A DNA stretch of 34,723 nt from Acanthaster planci (lineage: Eukaryota; Echinodermata; Asteroidea; Valvatida; Acanthasteridae): the NCBI RefSeq assembly GCF_001949145.1, contig NW_019091435.1, forward strand, positions 697,968 to 732,690, in the 5' to 3' direction. The notes under the pieces are model-generated. The model was not told the DNA's origin and did no database searches. It saw only the letters and a list, made by a program, of their open reading frames with translations. This document shows positions 19,079 to 29,375 of the stretch, one piece after another. The translations under genes and the position numbers were made by a program. Position 1 is the first letter of the stretch, and each line of letters opens with the position of its first letter.

Positions 19079-20300
19079 TGGTGTCCGCATACAAGTCACA
19101 TTGTATTCCCATGTAGAGTATAAAACCCTATGGTGTTCCCATGCTCATCATAAAAGCCCATGGTGTTCACATGCTGATTATAAAAACCCCATGGNNNNNN
19201 NNNNNNNNNNNNNNNNNNNNNNNNNNNNNNNNNNNNNNNNNNNNNNNNNNNNNNNNNNNNNNNNNNNNNNNNNNNNNNNNNNNNNNNNNNNNNNNNNNNN
19301 NNNNNNNNNNNNNNNNNNNNNNNNNNNNNNNNNNNNNNNNNNNNNNNNNNNNNNNNNNNNNNNNNNNNNNNNNNNNNNNNNNNNNNNNNNNNNNNNNNNN
19401 NNNNNNNNNNNNNNNNNNNNNNNNNNNNNNNNNNNNNNNNNNNNNNNNNNNNNNNNNNNNNNNNNNNNNNNNNNNNNNNNNNNNNNNNNNNNNNNNNNNN
19501 NNNNNNNNNNNNNNNNNNNNNNNNNNNNNNNNNNNNNNNNNNNNNNNNNNNNNNNNNNNNNNNNNNNNNNNNNNNNNNNNNNNNNNNNNNNNNNNNNNNN
19601 NNNNNNNNNNNNNNNNNNNNNNNNNNNNNNNNNNNNNNNNNNNNNNNNNNNNNNNNNNNNNNNNNNNNNNNNNNNNNNNNNNNNNNNNNNNNNNNNNNNN
19701 NNNNNNNNNNNNNNNNNNNNNNNNNNNNNNNNNNNNNNNNNNNNNNNNNNNNNNNNNNNNNNNNNNNNNNNNNNNNNNNNNNNNNNNNNNNNNNNNNNNN
19801 NNNNNNNNNNNNNNNNNNNNNNNNNNNNNNNNNNNNNNNNNNNNNNNNNNNNNNNNNNNNNNNNNNNNNNNNNNNNNNNNNNNNNNNNNNNNNNNNNNNN
19901 NNNNNNNNNNNNNNNNNNNNNNNNNNNNNNNNNNNNNNNNNNNNNNNNNNNNGGGTGTCCCCATGCTGATCATAAAAGCCCCATGGTGCCCCCATGCTGA
20001 TTATAAAACCCCATGGTGTCCCCATGCTGATCATAAAAGCCCCATGGTATTCCCATGCTGATCATAAAAGCCCCATGGTGTTTCCCTGCTGATCATAAAA
20101 TCCCCATGGTATTCCCATGCTGATCATAAAAACCCCATGGTATTTCCATGCTGATCATAAAAACCCCATGGTGTTCCCATGCTGATCATAAAAAACCCAT
20201 GGTGTTCCCATGCTGATTATAAAAACCCCCTGGTGTTCCCATGCTGATCATAAAAGCCTTATGGTGTTCCCATGGTATCCACAAAATGTCCCATGGTGAT
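19079..20300. repeat. Minisatellite B, 31-bp unit, containing the assembly gap
   Basis: The unit is about 31 bp: CCCATGGTGTTCCCATGC, then TGATCATAAAAAC. Decayed copies occur at 19079-19194 and ten or so good copies at 19953-20300. The Ns lie inside this array, so the true copy number is unknown. Confidence 0.92.
19195..19952. other. Assembly gap (758 Ns)
   Basis: A run of N inside minisatellite B. Its size may be an estimate. Any ORF crossing it is meaningless. Confidence 0.99.
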
Positions 20301-20375
20301 CACTTCAACCAACATTATTTTTTTGCTAGTCCCATGGCTTACACATGGGGTCCCATGGGCTGCCCATGGGATCTG

Positions 20376-20452
20376 CATGGGACATTTTTGTAAGGGTTCG
20401 TAGGAGTGGGGCAGATGTGTACCCCACAGTTCTGGGGGAAGGGAAGGAGTTC
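20376..20452. repeat. Right arm of the inverted repeat flanking the minisatellites
   Basis: The reverse complement reads CTTCCCCCAGAACTGTGGGG, then CCTTACAAAAATGTCCCATG. It pairs with the left arm at 18111-18180, with one extra stretch of roughly 10 bp in the middle. Between 20330 and 20385 there are four CCCATGG/CCCATGC cores. Confidence 0.6.
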
Positions 20453-20985
20453 AGCACACTCATCAGACCGTGCGACCCGCCATCGGAAGCAATGAACGAC
20501 ATTCATGTAGTGGCCTTTCCTGGCCCTCTCCACCTACCTCTGTCAGAATCAGCGCCAGCTTCAACTTCGAAGCTGCAGTAACTGACGTGGTGAATGACAA
20601 AGTGATTGTAGTATAACATTGTACGTGTCTATATGAGAGAAAACCTACCACAACTGAATTATGATATTGAATCTATCAAGTACTTGTAAAGGTGTTTGGG
20701 TCAACTGGCTAGGGAAATTTCCTACTGGCAAACCACATGTTGGTCAATTTTGTGCAAAGGGTTCCACATATACAATACATGTACTTGAATTGAGTTAAAT
20801 TGACAAACCTTATTTAGATGGAATTATTAAACAACAACAACCAGGCAATCTCTTTACACATCTTACATAGAGCGATGCATAGATTATGTTTCAACAATGT
20901 ATATGTATCACAACTGTTTTCCCCTGATGTCCACCCTAGTGTTCAGGTCCCTTTGAAGAACGCTGTTGGGAAGTCGCCTCTGGGA
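20453..20985. other. Unassigned sequence between minisatellite and LINE scrap
   Basis: No coding signature or known repeat recognised. One TACATGTA palindrome occurs near 20775. Confidence 0.5.
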
Positions 20986-21180
20986 AGTCGCCATCAAGCA
21001 ACAGGACCTGCAAGCATACCTTACACTCAACCGTGTAGATATTGTATGTGTCATGGAAACCTGTGTCTGTCAATAACGATTTTCTTTCTTGCCTACCGGG
21101 GTACTCAACCGTTCGACGGGATCGCGATGGCAAAGGGGGTGGTGTCATGGCACCTGTCAATGTTACTGCCAATGCAGCTC
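20986..21180 (+). pseudogene. Fragment of a LINE AP-endonuclease domain
   Basis: The + strand encodes YLTLNRVDIVCVMETC (about 21010-21060) and, after a frame change, NDFLSCLPGYSTVRRDRDGK and GGGVM (about 21075-21150). The pairing 'DI.C..ET' with 'GY...R.DR..GGGV' is the N-terminal catalytic part of the apurinic-type endonuclease of CR1/L2/jockey-like LINEs. Only about 55 residues survive, with frame changes, so this is a dead scrap. Whether it belongs to the same family as the LINE at 9779 cannot be told. Confidence 0.65.
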
Positions 21181-21404
21181 GGGCACCATGATAACAAAGA
21201 CAATGAACTGGTTTGGCTATCATTGCCATAACCCTTTCAGCCCCAGAAGTGCCAGCTGGGCTCATGGCATGCGGGTTCTTTACCAACGAGCCTTTGTGGC
21301 ACACAATTTCAGAGTCACTTCCTTACCAACATTCCTCTTTGGCAGACAGACCAAAATGCCAGCAACGAAAATGTAAATAGCGTTCTCTCCCGTTTGACAT
21401 CGTC

Positions 21405-21477
21405 TCAAGCACTCTGATTGGACGAGACGGCTTGGAGACGCGCTTGCCGTGTCCTTACAAAAACCGCAAGAGGCAAA
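21405..21477 (+). promoter_or_regulatory. Possible promoter with inverted CCAAT box
   Basis: GATTGGAC (inverted CCAAT) at 21416-21423 sits about 55 bp before an ATG. It is followed by repeated GAGACG elements in a locally GC-rich stretch. There is no TATA box. This is suggestive only. Confidence 0.3.
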
Positions 21478-21647
21478 ATGGCCACAGCTTCAGACATCGT
21501 AGACGAAATTTTAGCTGATAGTGGCGCCGGAATATCCTTGGATGAAACTTCCTCCTCGTCCTCATCAGAAGAAAGTGGTGATGAATTAGGGGCAACCACA
21601 TCATTCACCACATCGAAGCCACCGGGCACTCCCAAGCCGAACTTTAG
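21478..21647 (+). CDS. Possible acidic/Ser-rich 5' coding exon, unknown product
   Basis: From ATG 21478 (context caaaATGg) the frame gives 56 codons: MATASDIVDEILADSG, a Ser/Glu-rich stretch, then KPPGTPKPNF. A splice donor AG|GTAGGC lies at 21648, one codon before an in-frame TAG at 21649-21651. It could be a first exon, or a small complete ORF of 57 codons. Acidic, serine-rich N-termini of this kind are common in domesticated or active cut-and-paste transposases, but nothing here proves that. I found no downstream exon. I do not recognise the product. Confidence 0.3.
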
Positions 21648-21651
21648 GTAG

Positions 21652-23399
21652 GCCTGAGGCATACACATGTACAGCCTTTCAACTAGACACCCTAGTCTCG
21701 CTAAGTCATTCACATCGTTATCATTACAATGTATTGCATTTTATAACCACTAGCAGGCTTGCCATATTTTTCCCGATGACTCCCTGTATTTTGGGGGTGG
21801 AAAGGGTTGCGGTGGGTTGCATGAAGACGTTAGGACCCTATGAGGGGCCCTTAGGCGTACCGTGCGGTCAGTCGAAGTAGGGTCTATCTGCCGTAACTCT
21901 TGCAGCGTTAGTTGCGAGGGACAGCGTCCCTGGCAAATGTCTCGTTTGCAGGCTGAGCGGACCCCTGTTGTCTTTATGTTTGGTTGTGGCGCTGGTGCAT
22001 TGTTGTCCTTACAATAACCGTGGTGTCTTAGCGTGTATCGCTCTCTTGCGCGCTTGGGCACGGCTGGGCTTGGGGGTTGGAAGGGCTGTTACCGGTGCAG
22101 GGGAAGTAAGGGTGTGTTGCCGGCCGGGAACCCACTTAGCATTAGTTGAGTGGGGCGACATTCCTAGATTGTTTTGGCCCTGGATATATTATAATATGCC
22201 CCCTTAGAGAATGAGCATTGTTGGAGGGAAATACACTATATTGTAACAATTAAAGTTATTTTGTACCAGCCTTAGTAGCTTTCAGTTCAATGTTTCGCGT
22301 ACCATTGCCTGGCTTCGGCCAGAAGGACCCCTGGCCGTGGTCACACAATGGGATACCACACAGGATTAGTAATTCTTTATATTTATACAACTTACAATCT
22401 TCTTTTTGTTGGACCCCTCGTTGCTTTCCTATAAAACTTTGCGGTAGTTTCAGCCCAACGTGGATTTGAGACTGGGCGTTGGTCGTGAGATAATCTGTTA
22501 CATTTTCTTAACCATTTGTAAGGAGTACCTGTGAACAACTTTGACTCAGCACTGCTCTGGCTTGGTTAGAGAATGTAAGTTCTTTTTGACAATTTGGCTT
22601 CCCCCTCCAACTATATTTTTTAATTTTGTGCAATGAATTACTGAAACTGTAGAATTGTCGGCCTTTGGTCTCTTTCCGTTTTCTGAGTTATGTCTGGATG
22701 CCGCTACAATATATATTTCTGTCCTTGCACACAAGCTACGATTGAGAAAGCGCCCTCTGTTAGTTGCTGTCGACCTGTTCTCTCATTTGAGGCCGTTTTT
22801 ATTGTCAGGTGATTAAAGTCAGTGTTAAAGTTGCCCTATATCGTTATGTTTTCCAAATAAGCCAGCCGAGCAGGTCTAGCCCTTGGTCAGATGTTTGTTG
22901 GAATAAATCATGGAATAAATCGATCCCTGATGTTCCAGTGTACAGTGAATAGGTATCCTAAACTGTTTATTTATGTCACTCTGAGTTCCGCCTAAACCAC
23001 AAAGCCAATCAGATAACAACAAGCCATCCAGCCAATTCCGAAGGATCGACTCTTCAACTGAGACGGTATACTTCCATCCCAACGGACTCGTCTCCAGCCG
23101 CTCAGGGACTTAATTACCAGTATGTGCCGTCCGCGTCGCGCTGTGAGGAGGGGGGCGCCCTCAGTAGTAGGAAATAGAGAGTTCGGGGCACCTCCCCTTT
23201 CACCCTTTTTCACCCACTCGCGACTGGGATTCCCACTTCACTCACCTTGACCTTTTGATCCCGGCGCACTTTTTCCTGTCAACAAGTCGTTGCGTGCACC
23301 GACCGCATAAACAATCACTCTCAAACAAAAAAGGGACTTCCCCTCGCTACAAGTCTCGACTTGCCCGGCCTGAACTCGTGACTTCTACTTAAAGCGCGG
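21652..23399. other. Unassigned, relatively GC-rich stretch
   Basis: No gene is recognised on either strand. The region is more GC-rich at 21780-22160 and 22980-23400 than its surroundings. The abrupt fall in GC near 23400 marks the approximate start of the Polinton. It may hold untranslated parts of further retroelements, but I cannot support a family. Confidence 0.5.
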
Positions 23400-23589
23400 C
23401 TCTGTTCAAAGCAAAATACGCTATGTTTACAACCACCTTAAATAAATGGCCTATATATAAAATAACAATATATAAAAAACATGTCAAGTAAAGTCGACAG
23501 AAAAAATGAGAAAAATTTTAGAAACCTATATATAAATAGAGACATGAGCAACCCAAAACACAGACCCCTATACCTCTATTATCGACCTT

Positions 23590-25973
23590 TAATCGATTTA
23601 AGAAGGCGTTTTTAGAAGATTTTGTCAAGCGGTATAACATCCCATTACCGGCACCAAGCGTAAATTTCACACTTTACCCGAGCTCATTGAAGCCTTACGA
23701 GTAGACCAAAAACAATTTAGGTACCTCCAGCGCCAGTCATATCGGCAGCTGTTAAAAACGATTCAAATATATAATATTCCTTTTGAACACAAAGATAGAT
23801 ATGTTAAACAAGACTTTATTGAAGCGGTTAAAGCTTACTCTCAGCCCGAGGAAATTGCGGAAGTCGACATTAGAAACGTCAGGCGCTTTAGAGGTAACTA
23901 CCGCAATTGGGAATTGATACCCCGTTTCTTTGAATACGACCTCGTGCACTTTTTTGATTTTTACAAAACTTTCATCGAGAAGAAAGCGTTAGACGAGTTA
24001 AAAGAAGTGGGTTCTTTACAAATTGCAAACGGCTCTAAAAGTGCAGTTTAGATTGGAAAAATCTGAAAAAAATGAATTTGGCGTATTCACCTTTCCGAGC
24101 GAAAATAAAACAGTTGCAACCAAAGCCGACGTGAAAAATGCACTCGCTGAACAGAGGGAAAAACAGATAGAGGACGTGGAGGCTCATACATAAAAAGGTT
24201 CTGGTTGGATCTTTGATAAAGTAAAAGCTTTTTAGATCAACGTAGTTAAATACAACCCGGTGGGAGCCACGTATATTCAATTACCTGCGCAATTGGGGCA
24301 CAAAAAAGCGATTATAAATGTAGAAAACAAAGATCAACAGTGTATCCGATGGGCACTGAGATCGGCTTTAAAGTTATATTCTGACAACGTTAAAAGTCAA
24401 ATTGAAGTTAATCCAAAATATGATATAAGCGAAAAGCGCACCTTAACTTATACAGAAGCAGACGGTCTAAATTTTACGAATATAAGCTTTACAACACCCA
24501 TATCTCAGATCCCGCATATCGAATCGCATAACAACTTAGCAATCAATGTGTTTGGTTACGAAAAAAAGACAGCCTTTATATTCTTTATAAGAATGTCTGA
24601 ACCTATAAATTTACTTTATTTTACCCAAGGTGAAAAGAGTCACTATTGTTGGATTAAAAACTTGTCTCTGTTGACGGGCGATATCGATTAACACAACGGC
24701 CAAAACACTGGTACTTTAACTGCATGTCGCATTTTCAAACAGCATCTCTAGTGTGCATGGGTGCAGAGCGATATGCAGAGGCGAACTATATGAGTTTACC
24801 TGACTACGACCCAAATCAACCGGAGTCTCATATCATGTACCTAGATGCAAATAATTTATACGGTGGGCCATGAGTTAGTGTCTACCCGTGGGTGAGTTTC
24901 AGTGGCTAAAAAGCTTAGACAAATTTACTCCCGAGTTTATTTCCAAGTTACGAGCCGAAGACGCGCGGTTAATGTTTAAAATGACTTTAGACTATCCGAA
25001 GCACTTACACGATTTACATAACGATTTCCCGCGATACGATTACAAAAGTATTTAGAACTAGGATTAGAATTAAAAGAGATACACCGTGTCATGTCGTTTA
25101 AAGAGTGTCCTTGGATGAAAAGCTACATCGACAAAAATACCGAGTTACGCAAATTGGCCAAATCTGATTTTGAGAAGGATTTCTTCAAATTAATGAATAA
25201 TTCTGTTTTTGGCAAGACGATGGAAAACGTGCACTTTCGTATGGACGGTCATTAATTGAGGGACTTACTGGACACAGATCAGCACAAAAAATTAACTTTT
25301 AAACCGAATTACAAATCAATCGTGCCGTTTAAACAGTGCGATCTTTAATTAAATAAGCCGATCTATTGCGGAGTAAGCGTGCTCGACCTATCTAAAACTT
25401 CAATGTACGATTTCTACCACAACGAACTAAAATCAAATTTTGGTGAAAAAGTAAATTTCCTTTACACGGACACTGATTCTCTGTTAGTTCAGATCCAAAC
25501 TGATGATTTAAACGGCTACCTGAGTAAAAAGCGTAAATTAATTGACTTTAGTAATTACCCACCCGATCATCAACTTTACAGTACCAAAAACAAAAAAGTC
25601 ATAGGCAAAATGAAAGACGAATTTGGTGGAAAAAAATTCAGAAGTGGTTTGCATACGTCCAAAAATGCATTCGATCTTAACTACCAATCAAAAGTTAAAG
25701 AAGGCGAAAGGGGTAACAAAAGTGGTCACCGAGAAACAGCTAACCCACGAGATGTATAAAAGCTGCCTATTTGAACAAAAACAGCATTTCAATAAACAGC
25801 AGCTATTTAAATCAGATAAACATAAGATATTCACGGTGTCGCAAAATAAGTTGAGCCTCTCGCTGTTAGACACAAAGCGCTATATATCAAACGGGGTTGA
25901 GACGTTGGCTTACGGATATTATCAATCGAGGGAAAGAAAAGATCCCTCAATTCAGTTAAGACTGAGGCGGTAA
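23590..25973 (+). pseudogene. polB: Protein-primed DNA polymerase B pseudogene (Polinton polB)
   Basis: Family B polymerases of this protein-primed type replicate Polinton DNA from the element termini. A leading basic region (RFKKAFLEDFVKRYNI near 23590; LQRQSYRQLLKTIQIYNIPF near 23727) runs into a long N-terminal part and a segment ending HYCWIKN (24643). Polymerase motifs follow: MYLDANNLYG (motif A region, about 24837), [16 protein letters not shown] (motif B region, 25186-25233) and LYTDTDSLLV (motif C, about 25460-25489). The last part, near 25910, contains GVETLAYGYY. At least eight stops or frame changes occur (24050, 24192, 24235, 24870, 25060, 25255, 25348, 25690). Compared with family length, a large internal piece between 24690 and 24760 is missing. 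The gene is clearly inactive. It meets the integrase tail to tail. Confidence 0.88.
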
Positions 25974-26900
25974 TTCGGTATCCTTGGGTGCGACTTGAAG
26001 TTCCTCTTTGACGAAACTCCTATTTGGCCCGTTTGACAGATATTATAAAGTGGGCCCGTTTTTATCCGCTTGCCATTTACTCGTTTAAATTGGCTCGTGC
26101 GCTTCCCCACTTGATAAACGTCCACTGACCACACCGGATTTGTCGCGCTTCTGACGGGTGCCACGCTCTTGCTCGCCTGGGTAATATAAATATCTAACGA
26201 CCACGCTTGGAGGTAATTCACGCGACACGCTTTTAACAGGTGCACTAGGTGTTTGTTTCCCTGGGTCTAATTTGACAGCTTCTGCAGGAACAGCATCAAT
26301 TAAACGCGTGTTTTCCTCGTTTAACGATTTTACGACCTGGGGCAAACGTTCTACTCATTCCACGTTACGAACTCCTACGTTTAACATTTCTTGAGCGTAT
26401 TGATGGCCGAATAAACGCTCGGCTAAAGTGCGGTTAAACCTTTCCACGATCCCCTGCGACCTAGGAACACCTGGCCCTCTCACTTGAATTTCAACTCCAT
26501 GATTAATCATTAACTTTTTAATCTCGCCTTTAAATTCAGATCCCGAGTCTACCGTTATGAATTTAGGCCAAGTCAAGGGCGACTTGAGACGTTTGCTCGG
26601 CGGTTTTACTGGCCAACGGTTCTTAACGTATTTAAACTTTTTCTTTTAAGGCGGTCCCAGGGTAAATGTAATATATCCATTTGATGCGCTTCGTTTGGTT
26701 CGGCCGATTCTGATTGCTACGTTGTAGGTCTCGGTACGTAATTTGGTGCGGGTAAATATATTTGCCAAATAGCCTGCTTTTTTAGCCAGTTTCCAATAAC
26801 TGATTTGTCCGCACTGGTCTTTTCGTGTAGATGATCGACCGTGCTTTCACCCCGCCAGTAGCCTTGCGGGCTGTAAAACAGTTTTAAAAGTTTCTTCCAT
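25952..26900 (-). pseudogene. Retroviral-type integrase pseudogene (Polinton int)
   Basis: Polinton integrases insert the element DNA by the DDE mechanism. The start is placed at ATG 26900-26898, directly after an AT-rich motif shared with the neighbouring gene; a frame change follows within about five codons. Minus-strand landmarks are SPQGYWRGESTVDHLHEK (about 26875-26820), KKQAIWQIYLPAP, ITVDSGSEF (second catalytic Asp, about 26555), GIVERFNRTLAERLFGHQYA (catalytic Glu, about 26445) and a C-terminal chromodomain-like stretch (VRYLYYPGE, then DPVWSVDVYQVGK, near 26190-26110). The part with the first catalytic Asp is deleted between about 26670 and 26630. Several frame changes and a stop near 26355 confirm decay. 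Confidence 0.87.
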
Positions 26901-26912
26901 TTTTAAAATAAA
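26898..26912 (-). promoter_or_regulatory. AT-rich start-codon motif of integrase
   Basis: On the + strand this reads catttttaaaataaa, so on the minus strand TTTATTTTAAAAATG ends in the start codon. The same 14-base core occurs at the start of the neighbouring unknown gene (27332-27345). Confidence 0.5.
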
Positions 26913-26974
26913 GTTACGCAAATCGATACGCTAAGAAAATTACTAAGACCGTCCCACCTATAATCCAAACAAAC

Positions 26975-27334
26975 TCACAAATTTTTTTTATCCTCAGAAG
27001 GCTTGTAGAAATCGGATAATTTAGGTTCTGGTGGTAACGGCATGATATTTTTACCTGTTAATTCGCTGTAATCTCGTAACACTTCGTCCACGTTTACAAA
27101 TGTTTGCTGACTCGCGTGTTCTTGTAGCATTCGTACGTTTAAAAAGTCTAGCATGTGTTCGCGGTTTTGTTCCCAGGATTCCTTCGCTTGTGCCAATTGC
27201 TCCAACGCAAGGTCGTGACGCTTTTTCTCTTCGTCGACTTTACTTTTAGCTAGACTACCAAATAAAAAATTTGAACCCGTGAATGCCAAGGCGTTTACTA
27301 TAGCTTCTCCCACCATCATTAAAGCACTGGCCAT
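26975..27334 (-). CDS. Unknown Polinton protein, 119 aa, intact
   Basis: The frame runs uninterrupted from ATG (27334) to stop, making this the longest undamaged gene of the element. The first 30 residues are hydrophobic (MASALMMVGEAIVNALAFTG, then NFLFGSL) and could enter or lie on a membrane. Residues 32-60 are charged and helix-prone (KVDEEKKRHDLALEQLAQAK). The C-terminal third is Pro-rich and acidic (MPLPPEPKLSDFYKPSEDKK). It lies just upstream of integrase on the same strand and shares its start motif, so the two may be co-expressed. A role in the particle is possible but unproven. I recognise the arrangement as typical of such elements but cannot name a function. Confidence 0.75.
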   Translation of the reverse strand: MASALMMVGEAIVNALAFTGSNFLFGSLAKSKVDEEKKRHDLALEQLAQAKESWEQNREHMLDFLNVRMLQEHASQQTFVNVDEVLRDYSELTGKNIMPLPPEPKLSDFYKPSEDKKNL

Positions 27335-27346
27335 TTTTAAAATAAG
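27332..27346 (-). promoter_or_regulatory. AT-rich start-codon motif of the 119-aa gene
   Basis: On the minus strand CTTATTTTAAAAATG ends in the start codon. It is identical to the integrase motif over 14 bases, including the ATG. Confidence 0.5.
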
Positions 27347-27538
27347 TAAATTAAATGAATAGCAAAATTAATGATCAACTGTCGGAAATTCAAGCCGACC
27401 TAAGCAACATCAAGCAGATGCTGGGTGACGATCGGTGATATCCAAAGTGAAACATTTAGAAAGCAATGTTGTTAATTGCGTTTTCTTTTCTATTTAAAAT
27501 ATTTCAGTAAAATAAAAATCGTATAATATAAAAGTAAT
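27335..27538. promoter_or_regulatory. Divergent promoter region between capsid and 119-aa genes
   Basis: A 204-bp AT-rich spacer separates the leftward pair (unknown, integrase) from the rightward capsid operon. TATA-like strings occur near 27490 (ctatttaaaata) and 27523 (tataatataaaag). A 27-codon ORF lies inside. Confidence 0.45.
27355..27438 (+). CDS. Small ORF, 27 codons, coiled-coil-like
   Basis: From ATG 27355 to TGA the peptide is MNSKINDQLSEIQADLSNIK followed by seven more residues. Heptad spacing of Ile and Leu suggests a short amphipathic helix. It could be a genuine micro-protein or the remnant of a longer gene; conservation in other copies would be needed to decide. Confidence 0.3.
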   Translation: MNSKINDQLSEIQADLSNIKQMLGDDR

Positions 27539-28711
27539 ATGTCCCATCAATATGCTAAAAAATTGAACCCGAGTCGCAGGCTTAAAGTACCTCGCGCGAT
27601 CAAGGCGAAAGACGCGAAGTAACCAATGCCCACAATCCGAGTACGATAGCCGCGGGTCACACGTTAAACGTAAAATTCCCGGCTTTAGGCATAGACGACG
27701 TAATTTTAACCGGTACCGCCAAACTCGCTTTTAAACTCGATCTTGACGAAGCCTCAGACGATAACCGGACCGTGTATAACAGTGTTGCGCGAAACCTGGT
27801 TTCAGAAATCAACGTAAGCTTACAAGGCAATGAAATCGTAAGTTACCGAGATGCAGACGTGTTTCATAATTTTAAGGACAATTGAATGCCTTTGTCGCAG
27901 ACTAAAAATATGGTGTACTTTGGTTTGGAAAAGGAAAATGCGGCCAAGTTGCGTTTAGGTGCTGGCGATAAAAACGAAGCCGCAAATTACGGTAAAGATA
28001 AAGCAATTGCCAACGCTTTTAAAAATCGATACGAGATTCCATAAGACACGCCGATGTTGATGGGTCACGGGCCTTTCTATCCGTCGGGTTTTAAAGAGCC
28101 CCTAACGTATCAATTGCCTTTTAACTTTAGCATTGAGGAGCAAACACAAGGGGCTCGTTTATTATCTATTTGACTGGATACACTCGTTGAAAAAAACAAA
28201 CGGTTAATAAATCAGACACGTTATGGAACATTAGCATCGACCAAACGATCAAGAGCTTAAAAGGCGTTTTGGTTTTCTTTAAAGACCCGGCTATTAAAAA
28301 CCCCAAAGATTTTATAATCTGCACGTTACAAAGACGGTCGTCGCGGTCGAAGGCAAGCCAAATCAACTTTATTCGCAGGGACTGTTTGAGTATCAACATT
28401 GGAACGAGGTTACTAAGTACTTTGGAGATTCGGATACAGAATCGGCGAGAGCGGCAGTGAAAGATTTAAACTTGACTGGAGTAGACATGGCCGAATATTT
28501 GAAAGATAAATATTGTTTGTGGCTAGATTTCAGAAGTTCCGACGATAACTCGGCTCACGGGTCAGGTAGGCCACTCGGCGGCGGAGGGAATATATCGATT
28601 CAAATGGAACGACAGGCCGAAACCGCGTGATCTTTGACGATGTACGTGTTTTTGGTGATGAACGCCCAACTGACAGTGGAAGACGGGAATTTTAAAAGTC
28701 TAGTGTATTAA
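27539..28711 (+). pseudogene. Hexon-like major capsid protein pseudogene (Polinton MCP)
   Basis: The gene would form the outer shell of a Polinton virion. Its start is placed at ATG 27539, after a TATA-rich leader; a frame change follows near 27600. The main frame contains AGHTLNVKFPALGIDD, LVSEINVSLQGNEIVSYRD and FHNFKDN, then a stop at 27883. After it come LSQTKNMVYFGL, MLMGHGPFYPSGF and LPFNFSIEEQTQG. The last third has LTGVDMAEYLKDKYCLWLDF and HGSGRPLGGGG and ends at TAA 28709. In-frame stops at 27883, about 28042 and about 28170, frame changes near 28200 and 28340, and a stop near 28628 show decay. The length, about 390 codons, and the HGSGR region near the C-terminus suit this capsid family. 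Family assignment is from recognition, not from a search. Confidence 0.75.
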
Positions 28712-28721
28712 ATTAAAAATG
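28705..28721 (+). promoter_or_regulatory. AT-rich start-codon motif of ATPase
   Basis: TATTAAATTAAAAATG overlaps the end of the capsid gene and runs into the ATPase start codon. It resembles the TTATTTTAAAAATG motif of the leftward genes. Confidence 0.4.
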
Positions 28722-29346
28722 AGTCAGATGTTTAAAAATCTGCATTGCACTTTAATTATTTGTAAGACCGGGTCGGGTAAAACAAAATGGGTGCTTGATT
28801 TATTACAGACTAAAACCGATTCACGTTTGAAGCGATCGTGATTATTTGTCCGACTTTATTTAAGAATAAAACGTTTTACATTGTTCATGGATTTACGCGG
28901 ACGACAACATTTATTTGTGTGACCTGAATCGGGAAAAGTTGGGGTTAAACGGAGCAATCGAACTTTACCAAAAATTATTTGAAGGGGTTGACACTTTGTT
29001 TATAATCGACGACTGTGCGTCCGATCAATTTATTAAATATCGCAAAAAGTCTAAGAATAACAATACGTGCGCTTTAAGTAGGAAGGCGTTTAGCGGTAGA
29101 CATTATGGCCATAGTTGTTGGTTACTAAGCCAAAAGTACAATTCAGTGCTCAAAGACTCCCGGGAAAATACCGCCTGGACCGCTATCTTTCATTGTAAAG
29201 ACCAAAATTCGTTTGACCAATGTTTGGACGAAAATGACGTGGTACCCAACGAGAAACGAGAAGAAATTAAAAAATATTTACGCGACGTAAAGTTTAGTAA
29301 GCTGGTGTTGAATACCGAACCGCCAGTCTCGTATGATTTATCATGA
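28719..29346 (+). pseudogene. A32/FtsK-HerA-type genome-packaging ATPase pseudogene
   Basis: These ATPases pump DNA into the capsid. The start is ATG 28719, 7 bp after the capsid stop. Walker A reads CKTGSGKTKW (about 28760-28789) and Walker B TLFIIDDCA (about 28993-29019). Further conserved blocks are AFSGRHYGHSCWLLSQKYN (about 29086-29142), TAIFHCKDQNSFDQCLDEND and FSKLVLNTE. The frame changes near 28835 and again near 28900, so the Walker A and Walker B halves are no longer joined. From about 28915 the frame is open to TGA 29344-29346. The position directly after the capsid gene is usual for such elements. Confidence 0.85.
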
Positions 29347-29375
29347 GAAAAAATCGATCTGACCAAAACATAAAT

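Noticed and set aside
19065-20061. ORFs of about 270-310 codons on both strands
   Set aside because: They consist mostly of Ns in the assembly gap and translated 31-bp repeats.
21750-23213. Minus-strand ORFs of 62-103 codons in the GC-rich stretch
   Set aside because: No recognisable domain, no start context and no continuity with neighbours; length is expected by chance at this GC content.
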